21,747 nt of DNA from Chloroflexota bacterium. GTDB lineage: Bacteria > Chloroflexota > Dehalococcoidia > SAR202 > UBA826. Below the pieces are notes generated by a model. The model made no database searches, had not been told where the DNA came from, and worked only from the letters and a program-made list of their open reading frames with translations. Where the stretch lies: assembly GCA_002696685.1 (NCBI GenBank), contig NZSI01000024.1:19911-41657 (forward strand). Reading direction: 5' to 3'. Of this stretch, positions 7,087-13,667 are shown one piece after another (positions within the stretch are counted from its first letter, which is position 1; every line of letters starts with the position of its first letter). Position numbers and translations under genes: made by a program.

Positions 7087-7440
7087 TCATGCAACTAGGC
7101 TAAGATCTGCCTTATCAACAAGTCTAGACATGGAGCCACATACTTCCTGAAAAGAGGCAACACTGGCGTTACGGCGAGCTATAAATACAATGTCGTAGCC
7201 GGTTATTACATTCAGCAATTTCGCAGATTCTCTCATCCGTCTTTTGCATTTATTTCGTACCACTGCATTGCCTATTTTTTTAGAGACCACGAATCCAAAT
7301 CTGGACTGGTAATCTTCATTAATCAGGAAATGAACTCTCCTACATGCCGCCAACACAAAAAAATTATCTGACCAGCTGTTACCCAGCACACGGACGTTAG
7401 CAAAGTCCGACGAAGAAGTGAGTCGCATTTCTTTTTGCAT
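7087..7440 (-). CDS. rnpA: Ribonuclease P protein component
   Basis: Protein subunit of RNase P, which with the RnpB RNA trims tRNA 5' leaders. The signature RNR motif is clear: FVVSKKIGNAVVRNKCKRRMRE, preceded by the typical MRLTSSSDFANVRVLG start and followed by GYDIVFIARRNA. From ATG 7440 it has 117 residues, normal for the family. The frame remains open to a TTG at 7455, giving five extra residues. Neither start has a strong ribosome-binding site. It lies between rpmH and yidD, as in most bacteria, and is probably transcribed from the rpmH promoter. Confidence 0.95.
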   Translation of the reverse strand: MQKEMRLTSSSDFANVRVLGNSWSDNFFVLAACRRVHFLINEDYQSRFGFVVSKKIGNAVVRNKCKRRMRESAKLLNVITGYDIVFIARRNASVASFQEVCGSMSRLVDKADLSLVA

Positions 7441-7572
7441 ATACAAACTATACAACCATCGGAGCTAAACCTTGCGTTTAAAGTAATGGTTGAAAGATGA
7501 AACTCTAGGCAGAGTCAGTAACTAAACGACCCTATCCAAGCCACTATAATGCAACCAGACGTCTTAAAAGCC

Positions 7573-7710
7573 TCAAACAGTAAGCCTCTGACGTCCTTTA
7601 AACATACGTCGCTTTAAAACATTACGACCGCCTTTTGAGCTCATTCGTGATCGAAATCCGTGAACTCTAGCGCGTCTTCTTTTTCTAGGTTGGTAGGTTC
7701 TCTTGGGCAT
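7573..7710 (-). CDS. rpmH: 50S ribosomal protein L34
   Basis: A 45-aa gene too short for routine ORF calling, found by reading the strand. It starts [19 protein letters not shown] and ends GRQRLTV, with the central [11 protein letters not shown] that defines L34, so the family call is certain. ATG at 7710 follows GAGAGG. It encodes a small basic protein of the large ribosomal subunit. A near-consensus promoter lies 28-56 nt upstream, and rnpA begins 132 nt downstream, matching the standard rpmH-rnpA arrangement. Confidence 0.97.
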   Translation of the reverse strand: MPKRTYQPRKRRRARVHGFRSRMSSKGGRNVLKRRMFKGRQRLTV

Positions 7711-7737
7711 ATCCTAGCCTCTCAAAATAACCTATCA

Positions 7738-7766
7738 ATTGTACTTTTGGGATAATAGGGTGTCAA
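7738..7766 (-). promoter_or_regulatory. Near-consensus promoter for the rpmH-rnpA-yidD-yidC-jag operon
   Basis: On the minus strand a perfect TTGACA (7766-7761) and TACAAT (7743-7738) are spaced by exactly 17 nt, 11 of 12 consensus bases. Transcription would begin near 7731, giving a leader of about 20 nt before the L34 ATG. No other strong promoter was found within the cluster, so this probably drives seven genes down to the PfkB kinase. Confidence 0.8.
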
Positions 7767-7826
7767 TTTCATATGCAACTTAATCTTTACAATTTTTCAC
7801 TCAATATAGACATGTATCACTAAAAA

Positions 7827-8549
7827 TCAGAGTCTAGGGCTTTCCATCAGTACGGTTACACCCATATCAAAATATTTATCCCTTAATTTATAATCATAGC
7901 TTCGGAAACTAATCTTCGTGTGACTATTACCAAGTTGATCCAAGGCGTGTTCAACACAATCGTCCACTGTTCTCAGAAGAGGATTAGAATGGCTTTCAAT
8001 ATCAAATAATAGATCGTTAGGTCCCCATGTGAGGCAGTCCACACCCTCTATCGCAAGTTTCTTCACAGTAGTCACAGCCCTAAGAGATTCCATTTGTATA
8101 GACAGAAATCCTGTGGAGTTCCACCAATCCGCATATTCGATTCTATCCCCTCTCCCTTCTACGCCATATCGAGCTGCTCCTCCTACACTTCTTCCCCCTT
8201 TGTGGGGATAATAAAAGTAATGAACCGCTTCCTTGACAGTTTCTATATCTTCCACTTGAGGAACCTCTATGCCAACAGGTCCCAAATCGAGAATATTTCC
8301 GATAAGGTAAGAATGTCTCGTATGTTTTATACGAAACTGTGAGGGAATGCCCAAATCAGAGGCATAAGCACAAAACTGAACCAGTGTTTCCTCGTTGAAT
8401 GGGCCATGTTGACTGTCAGTAAACACGAAGTCGTATTCGTCTTTTTGAATTATAGAGTCCATCTCAAGTTTGGTAGCGTTCAATGGAACGGAAACACCTA
8501 TCAATTTTTCACCGTCACGAATACGTTGTTTAAGGCTTTTCTCAGCCAT
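7827..8549 (-). CDS. HpcH/HpaI aldolase/citrate lyase family protein
   Basis: A 240-aa TIM-barrel aldolase. Class II HpaI-type enzymes cleave 4-hydroxy-2-oxo acids to pyruvate (or an analogue) and an aldehyde, using a divalent metal. Family residues are visible: the TDSQHGP loop with general base H48, R73 in SQFRIKH, GIEVPQVED, the YYPHKGGRSVGGAARYG loop, metal ligand E154 in IQMES, and D179 in WGPNDL. The ATG at 8549 has GGAGG 8 nt upstream; an earlier in-frame GTG at 8564 lies inside that site and is rejected. It lies 82 nt after the Nudix gene and is probably co-transcribed with it. Sugar-acid, aromatic and hydroxy-keto-acid substrates are all possible; which one is not evident. Confidence 0.88.
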   Translation of the reverse strand: MAEKSLKQRIRDGEKLIGVSVPLNATKLEMDSIIQKDEYDFVFTDSQHGPFNEETLVQFCAYASDLGIPSQFRIKHTRHSYLIGNILDLGPVGIEVPQVEDIETVKEAVHYFYYPHKGGRSVGGAARYGVEGRGDRIEYADWWNSTGFLSIQMESLRAVTTVKKLAIEGVDCLTWGPNDLLFDIESHSNPLLRTVDDCVEHALDQLGNSHTKISFRSYDYKLRDKYFDMGVTVLMESPRL

Positions 8550-8631
8550 CGAATACACCTCCACTTACAAAATTAATAAGAAAATCCAAGTCAGCCAGTG
8601 AACAAGTAGAAAGAACCGCTATAAAGCCTAT

Positions 8632-9396
8632 CTAGGTCATAACTCCAGACGGCATAAAAAACTCAAAATCATCGGAAGGACCGTAACCTGGAATTTCCAC
8701 TAGCGAGACTCCTTCGCTCTGAATAGCCGCTCTGACAATTGTTTTATTGAATAAATGAATTGTATCGGAACCCAAAAATTCATCCACTGGCATCCATAAA
8801 CATTCAGCAATTTCTTCTTCCTGCATAGTAATATTCTCACTCAGTGGCTTGAGCCGAGCAACAAAATATATGTCAGATTTCCCATATCTATATCCGTGCC
8901 AATGTCTGAAACATACTAGAGCCTCGAAGTCGGTCTTAATACCTGTCTCTTCTTCCACTTCCCTAACAGCAGCCGATGCCAAATGTTCTCCCTGGGTCAA
9001 AGCTCCCCCTGGCAGTTTATAAGAAGGACCTCTATCCCTAGATCTATATTTCTCCGAAACAACTAAAATTTCTCTATCTTTGTTTATAACCACGCCACCA
9101 ACACCTGTGTAATGTGTTGCATATGGAGGTATAAAAGCTCCTGGATCAACGTCCAGCGTCATAGTTGCTGAATCATTGTCAGCATGATGGAAGTTGAAAC
9201 CTTTTTCTCCTGCAACAGGTATAGCTGTCAAGCGATTTGGGAAGATTTCCAACCATGCTACTTTAACGTCAACAAGTTTCCAGGTTTGAAGTGCCCGATC
9301 CAACTGACCAGAAAATACCTTTGGGTCGGGATTAATCGATATTGGGTCTACAAGAGCTCCGCCAAAAGGGTTCATTTCCCAAGTTAGGTCTGTCAT
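8632..9396 (-). CDS. NUDT6-like Nudix hydrolase with pre-Nudix domain
   Basis: A 254-aa, two-domain protein. The N-terminal domain holds WLEIFPNR and GFNFHHADNDSATMTLDV, which closely resembles the pre-Nudix domain of eukaryotic NUDT6 and plant NUDX2/7-type proteins. The Nudix domain begins near THYTGVGGVVI (95-104) and contains a complete Nudix box, G131-x5-E137-x7-REVEEETGI (145-153). These enzymes cleave nucleoside diphosphates linked to another group; ADP-ribose and NADH are known substrates in the plant relatives. The ATG at 9396 has GGAGGG 6 nt upstream, so the longer TTG frame to 9447 is not used. A strong promoter lies just upstream, divergent from the amidohydrolase. Confidence 0.9.
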   Translation of the reverse strand: MTDLTWEMNPFGGALVDPISINPDPKVFSGQLDRALQTWKLVDVKVAWLEIFPNRLTAIPVAGEKGFNFHHADNDSATMTLDVDPGAFIPPYATHYTGVGGVVINKDREILVVSEKYRSRDRGPSYKLPGGALTQGEHLASAAVREVEEETGIKTDFEALVCFRHWHGYRYGKSDIYFVARLKPLSENITMQEEEIAECLWMPVDEFLGSDTIHLFNKTIVRAAIQSEGVSLVEIPGYGPSDDFEFFMPSGVMT

Positions 9397-9425
9397 TAAT
9401 ATCCCTCCAGATAAAGCCGATGCGA

Positions 9426-9454
9426 AGTATATTGGTGGTTTGAACAAGTGGCAA
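9426..9454 (-). promoter_or_regulatory. Sigma70-type promoter for the Nudix gene
   Basis: On the minus strand TTGCCA (9454-9449) and TATACT (9431-9426) are spaced by 17 nt, each matching consensus at 5 of 6 positions. Transcription would start about 23 nt before the Nudix ATG and continue into the aldolase gene. Confidence 0.7.
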
Positions 9455-9471
9455 TCTTTAGAGGTTCCTAC

Positions 9472-9482
9472 TGCTATATAAT
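9472..9482 (+). promoter_or_regulatory. Possible extended -10 element for the amidohydrolase gene
   Basis: TGCTATATAAT lies 48-58 nt before the amidohydrolase ATG. It contains TATAAT (9477-9482) and, alternatively, TATATA with an upstream TGC (extended -10). No good -35 hexamer is found at the right spacing. It sits about 20 nt from the divergent Nudix promoter. Confidence 0.4.
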
Positions 9483-9529
9483 GCCCTCATTCCTCCTTGT
9501 TCAACCAAATTCCATTATGGAGTCCCAAC

Positions 9530-10762
9530 ATGAAACTTGTTCTAAAGGCTGACCGATTAATAGACGGTTCTTCTTCAAAAGTCGTACCAAATGCCGCCGT
9601 TGTTATTGAGGGAGAAACTATATCTAAAGTTTGCTCACAATCTGAACTAACTGAAATCGAACTAGCTGAGGCTCGAGTTATAGATAGTTCAGGTGGAACT
9701 TTAATGCCGGGTTTCATAGAAATGCATTCCCACATCCACTGTAGCGCAGAATCCGATGCATACACCCACATAACCACAGAGACGAACGAAACATTTCTAC
9801 TTCGTGGTAGCCAAGCCGTCCGTTCATCTCTTTCTTCTGGAGTCACGACGATGAGGGATCTCGGCAGTAGGAATGAGGTTGTATTCCCTCTAAGACAAAG
9901 TATTGAGGAAGGAATCATACCTGGTCCAAGATTATTGGTCGCTGGGACTCCAATCACAACCACTGGAGGCCACTGCAACACTTTTGGGACAGAGGCTGAT
10001 TCTAGCGAGCAGGTCGTCAGAGCTATCAGGAATCAATTTAAACTGGGAGCCGACCATATAAAAATCATGTCTACTGGAGGTGGATTTACCCCAGGAACTA
10101 ACGTGCGAGCTCCTCAATACGACTGGACCACCCTAAGAGACGCAGTAAAAGACGCAGAAAGATTAGGTCTCAAGATGGCAGCCCACTGTCATGCGACCGA
10201 GGGCGTACGGAATTGTGTTAAAGCAGGCATACACAACCTAGTACATTGCTCTTGGTTATCAGAAAATCCTGAAGAATTATACGACTATGACCCTGATGTT
10301 GCGGATCAAATTGCGGAAAAAGGTATATATGTAGACCCAACGTTGGCACTTTCACACCTGAACAAACTTCGTGGACGTGTAAAGACACCAGACTCAGGGG
10401 CCATGGCCGATCCAGAAAGGCGATTTGAAATTCTCAGAGATATGTGGCACAGAGGAGTTAAATTTGTCACCGGTATGGACTCAGGAATGACAAATGCCCA
10501 TTTCAACGACTTCGCATACATTCCTGAGGTAATGGTTAACAGTATGGGAATCAGTCCCATGGAAGCAATAACCTGCGCTACAAAAACATCGTCTGAGTGT
10601 CTTGGAAGAGATAACGAAATCGGAACCATCACGCCAGGGAAGTCAGCCGACGTTTTAATTATTAATGGAGACCCGTCAGTAAAAATAGAAACTCTCCATA
10701 ACGTCGATACCATAGTGGCCAGGGGAAGCGTCATAAAAGAGTCAGGACAGCTCTTAATATAA
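9530..10762 (+). CDS. Metal-dependent amidohydrolase (imidazolonepropionase/prolidase-like)
   Basis: A 410-aa amidohydrolase-superfamily enzyme that hydrolyses C-N or similar bonds at a binuclear metal site in the cytoplasm. The ligand set is complete: H66 and H68 in GFIEMHSHIH, carboxylated lysine K178 in HIKIMSTGG, H219 in AAHCHATEG, H239 in LVHCSW, and D317 in GMDSGM. The set with a lysine fits the group that includes Xaa-Pro dipeptidases, acyl-amino-acid carboxypeptidases and some organophosphate hydrolases. Beta-sandwich strands at both ends (VLKADRLIDG and SADVLIINGDP) complete the fold. The ATG at 9530 follows GGAG; the open frame reaches an upstream TTG at 9497 without a site. It is convergent with modC, 28 nt apart. 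Confidence 0.88.
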   Translation: MKLVLKADRLIDGSSSKVVPNAAVVIEGETISKVCSQSELTEIELAEARVIDSSGGTLMPGFIEMHSHIHCSAESDAYTHITTETNETFLLRGSQAVRSSLSSGVTTMRDLGSRNEVVFPLRQSIEEGIIPGPRLLVAGTPITTTGGHCNTFGTEADSSEQVVRAIRNQFKLGADHIKIMSTGGGFTPGTNVRAPQYDWTTLRDAVKDAERLGLKMAAHCHATEGVRNCVKAGIHNLVHCSWLSENPEELYDYDPDVADQIAEKGIYVDPTLALSHLNKLRGRVKTPDSGAMADPERRFEILRDMWHRGVKFVTGMDSGMTNAHFNDFAYIPEVMVNSMGISPMEAITCATKTSSECLGRDNEIGTITPGKSADVLIINGDPSVKIETLHNVDTIVARGSVIKESGQLLI

Positions 10763-10790
10763 AGTCATTGGGGAACGTCTAAGTCTTAAA

Positions 10791-11891
10791 TCAGTTGCCC
10801 AACACCATAATACTGCTCGCCTTAATTATTAAGAACACTTCAGTGCCCGAATAAATACCTAGTTCTGATTGAGACAGAGAAGTGATTTCGACATAAATTG
10901 GCTCGCCTATATCACATTCCACCAGCACAGAACTATCGGTACTATGCACTTCCTTTACTCGAGCTGAAATTACGTTGCGAGCACTTAATCCAATCGGTTT
11001 AATTTTGCTTAGAATGATATCCGAAGCCCTTATCGACACTATGGCAGAAACCTCTTCTTTTTCTTCTCCTTCCGATCGCTCAATGGGAAGGATTAGTTTG
11101 GTATCACCTAACGCAATAGATTTCTGTCCATCAATACCGACAGGACTAATGGAACCCTGCAAAAGATTTTCAAAAGATGAAAAATCTGCTACCCGTTTTA
11201 CATTTGAGTCCCTCAGCAAAATACTGACGTTTCCTTTACCTAGTACGCTTCCTTCTGACATTACAACCACCTGATGTGCCAAAGCTATCACCTCAGAAAT
11301 CGAATGAGACACATATATCATTGGTATTCCTAATTCTCTGAAAATGATCTTTAGTTTTTGAATAATAAGGCCCCTAAACGGAGCGTCTAGAGAAGCTAAT
11401 GGTTCGTCCAAAAGAAGTATGTCGGGAAAAGCAGCTAAAGACCTGGCTAAGGCGACTCTCTGCCGTTCACCCCCAGATAAATTTCTAGTATCCCTTTCCG
11501 ACAAATATGCAATATCCAGTATTTCCATTACTGTCTCTAAGGAATACTTTCTCTTTTGCTCCGAAGTCAGGGAAAACCCGTAATTAATATTTTCTTTTAC
11601 AGTGAGGTGGGGAAACAAGGCGGAATTTTGGACTACGTAGCCTATCCCACGCTTATTAGGTGAAACATTTATAGATCGTTCACTCGAAAAAACAATTCTG
11701 CCAAACTTAGAAATACAACCTTGATCTGGAGAAAGAAAACCAGCAATGCAATCCAAAAGAGTAGTTTTGCCACTACCGGAAGGACCAAATATTGCGGTAA
11801 TTCCGTTTGCTATATCAAGTTGACAATCCAAGGTGAATTCTCCGAGGCGCTTCTTGACTCCCAGCCTGATTGCACAACCTGATTTAGTCAT
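10791..11891 (-). CDS. modC: Molybdate/tungstate ABC transporter ATP-binding protein
   Basis: A 366-aa ABC ATPase that powers anion uptake on the cytoplasmic side. Motifs in order: Walker A GPSGSGKTT (36-44), Q-loop VVQNSALFPHLT, signature LSGGERQRVALARSL (138-152), Walker B DILLLDEPLASLD (157-169) and switch H196. The C-terminal third has a Mop/TOBE-like regulatory domain (KEVHSTDSSVLVECDIGEPIYVEI), as in ModC/WtpC and related CysA/PotA subunits. ATG at 11891 overlaps the modB stop as ATGA and follows AAAGGTGGGA. The placement after modA and modB makes Mo/W transport the best call, although sulfate or another oxyanion cannot be fully excluded from the ATPase alone. Confidence 0.92.
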   Translation of the reverse strand: MTKSGCAIRLGVKKRLGEFTLDCQLDIANGITAIFGPSGSGKTTLLDCIAGFLSPDQGCISKFGRIVFSSERSINVSPNKRGIGYVVQNSALFPHLTVKENINYGFSLTSEQKRKYSLETVMEILDIAYLSERDTRNLSGGERQRVALARSLAAFPDILLLDEPLASLDAPFRGLIIQKLKIIFRELGIPMIYVSHSISEVIALAHQVVVMSEGSVLGKGNVSILLRDSNVKRVADFSSFENLLQGSISPVGIDGQKSIALGDTKLILPIERSEGEEKEEVSAIVSIRASDIILSKIKPIGLSARNVISARVKEVHSTDSSVLVECDIGEPIYVEITSLSQSELGIYSGTEVFLIIKASSIMVLGN

Positions 11892-12556
11892 ATCCCACCT
11901 TTGCTACCTGAACGAGACAACAACCAGTTATGAATCCCAAGAGAAATGACAGCTAAAAGAACTGAGATGGCCACGAGTTCAAAGGCATCTGAAGTCCTAC
12001 CAGTTTGAACTCTAGCGAAGATTGCTAGCGGCAACGTCTGTGTAACACCTGGTATGTTCCCAGCAACAATAATCGTAGCCCCAAACTCACTTAAAGCACG
12101 AACAAATCCCAACAATGTGCCCGCTATAACACCCTGGTATGACAACGGAAGTGTTATAGAAAAAAAAGTTTTCATTGGGCCGGCACCCAATGATCTAGCA
12201 GATCTCTCGAGCCGAGGGTCCACTGCAGACATCGCGACGATGATAGAACGAACCATCAAAGGAAAAGACACAACGGCAGCGGCTAACGAAGCAGCTACCC
12301 AGGTGAATATGATATCGATCCCCAAAACGTTCTGTATAAAGTTCCCTATGGGACTTCGGCTGCCCAGTGCTATTAGTAGAGCATAGCCGGTGACAACGGG
12401 CGGAAGAGCCAATGGAAGAGAAATAAAAACTTCTAATACCAATCTTCCTTTGGGATTTCTTCTACCTAAAATCCACCCTATATAAAGTGCGAAGGGGAAA
12501 TTTATAAGAGTTGCCGCTATAGCCACTTTAAGCGTTATATAGGTTATTTCTAGCAT
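11888..12556 (-). CDS. modB: Molybdate ABC transporter permease
   Basis: A 222-aa integral membrane permease with about five to six transmembrane segments. The cytoplasmic EAA-type coupling loop ERSARSLGAGPMKTFFSITLP contacts ModC. Family-typical ISLPLALPPVVTGYALL and ALSEFGATIIVAGNIPGVTQTLPLAIF are both present; the latter is a strong ModB/WtpB signature. It follows modA by 64 nt and overlaps modC by 4 nt, so ModB and ModC are probably made in step. Confidence 0.95.
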   Translation of the reverse strand: MLEITYITLKVAIAATLINFPFALYIGWILGRRNPKGRLVLEVFISLPLALPPVVTGYALLIALGSRSPIGNFIQNVLGIDIIFTWVAASLAAAVVSFPLMVRSIIVAMSAVDPRLERSARSLGAGPMKTFFSITLPLSYQGVIAGTLLGFVRALSEFGATIIVAGNIPGVTQTLPLAIFARVQTGRTSDAFELVAISVLLAVISLGIHNWLLSRSGSKGGI

Positions 12557-12620
12557 TAAATATCAGTCACAAACTAGCTAAGAAAATTGACGTCCGGCGT
12601 TACGTCAACATTTCGTTTCA

Positions 12621-13442
12621 TTAATTTATCTTTTCTTTAACGGAGGCAAATCCATATTTTTCAAAAACAGAAGAAGCATAGTCGGTCGTTAGAAAGTCCA
12701 AATACTCCTTTCCTAAAACTGGCTCTCTGGCATTTTCAACAACTGCCGCAGGATACACGATGGGAGTATGGTGCATCCCGTTGATAAACAATTTTGTGGA
12801 CACTCCCTTAGCTATTGATACATCCGTGATGTAAACCACAGCTGCATCCACATCACCGGTTTGCACATAGGCTAAGGCGGTACGAACGTCTGCCGCTAAT
12901 ATGGTCCTCCTAGAAATCGCAGACCAGATACCTATGTTATGCAATGCTTCCTTAGCATATTCCCCTGCTGGTGCCAAATCTGGATCGGCTATCGCAATGC
13001 GATGCATATTTGCTAATTCGGCTATATCGCTGAAATTGACATATTCGCCGTCATCGGAGGTAGCCACGACCAAAACATTCTCTACTAATTCAAGTATGTT
13101 TTCCTCCTTTATATGTCCACGGTCGACCAAAAATCTAGCAGGGCTGTGACCAGCAGATATGAAGATATCTGCTGGTCCACCATTGGATATTTCCCCGGCC
13201 AAAGTTTGTGAACCAGCGAAGTTGAAAATTAATTTCGTGCCCGTTTGTTTTTCAAATTCAGGGGCTGTTTCCTGGAGTACATCCACAAGACTTGCTGCAG
13301 AAAAAACCATGATCCTTTGGGCTTCAGTGTTTGCGCACGAAAAACTGAAAACAACCGTAATGAACGCAAAAGGGAAAAAGATAGCTAAATTGACAAGTTT
13401 AAAGATGACAAATAAGTGTTTTCCAGAGAATGAAAACGGCAT
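12621..13442 (-). CDS. modA: Molybdate ABC transporter substrate-binding protein
   Basis: A 273-aa exported periplasmic-binding-type protein that delivers molybdate or tungstate to ModBC. A hydrophobic signal (10-33) is followed by SFSC, so Cys36 may be a lipidated anchor, though the lipobox is weak. The ModA ligand-loop motifs are clear: MVFSAASLVDVL (45-54), NFAGSQTLAGEI, PADIFISA, ADPDLAPAGEYAKEAL, and GDVDAAVVYITDV. ATG at 13442 follows AGGGAG. The gene is first in modABC and divergent from nusA across 225 nt. I found no convincing -35/-10 pair or ModE-type site in that interval. Confidence 0.93.
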   Translation of the reverse strand: MPFSFSGKHLFVIFKLVNLAIFFPFAFITVVFSFSCANTEAQRIMVFSAASLVDVLQETAPEFEKQTGTKLIFNFAGSQTLAGEISNGGPADIFISAGHSPARFLVDRGHIKEENILELVENVLVVATSDDGEYVNFSDIAELANMHRIAIADPDLAPAGEYAKEALHNIGIWSAISRRTILAADVRTALAYVQTGDVDAAVVYITDVSIAKGVSTKLFINGMHHTPIVYPAAVVENAREPVLGKEYLDFLTTDYASSVFEKYGFASVKEKIN

Positions 13443-13533
13443 ATTACTCCCTAAAACTCAATGCCCAATTTCCTAATACTAAACTCCTCTATATTCTACC
13501 TAATACGCCGTCCTTTATCTTGTATTCCGTAAG

Positions 13534-13562
13534 TTGTTTTAGCCTCCCTATTTTGATATAAT
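13534..13562 (+). promoter_or_regulatory. Strong extended -10 promoter for nusA
   Basis: TTGTTT (13534-13539), 17 nt, then a perfect TATAAT (13557-13562), with an adjacent TGA giving an extended -10 (TGATATAAT). Transcription would begin near 13569, leaving a leader of about 100 nt before the nusA ATG. Confidence 0.8.
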
Positions 13563-13604
13563 GGGCTGGCGGATTGTAGACGCTTATATACGAATTTTTT
13601 TTAT

Positions 13605-13627
13605 GAAAGAGGGTAGCCCCCTCTTTC
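13605..13627 (+). promoter_or_regulatory. Leader hairpin upstream of nusA (possible attenuator)
   Basis: GAAAGAGGG (13605-13613) and CCCTCTTTC (13619-13627) form a perfect 9-bp stem with a 5-nt loop (TAGCC). The downstream TTTGTTAT is a weak U tract and the upstream side has eight Ts. It sits inside the inferred nusA transcript, 41 nt before the start codon. Termination efficiency cannot be judged from sequence. On the opposite strand the stem is followed by As, so it is not a terminator for modA-direction transcripts. Confidence 0.5.
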
Positions 13628-13667
13628 TTTGTTATATAGACAAATTACTTGCTGGAGGTGAAGGAAA

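Noticed and set aside
9487..9981. 164-aa minus-strand open frame opposite the amidohydrolase
   Set aside because: Composition and lack of motifs show it is a shadow of the amidohydrolase gene, whose metal ligands are all in the plus frame.
10763..10790. Possible bidirectional terminator between the amidohydrolase and modC genes
   Set aside because: The 28-nt gap holds no inverted repeat or T tract.
13443..13533. Search for a modA promoter, ModE site or molybdenum-cofactor riboswitch
   Set aside because: No -35/-10 pair with proper spacing and no recognisable structured element was found in the interval on the minus strand.
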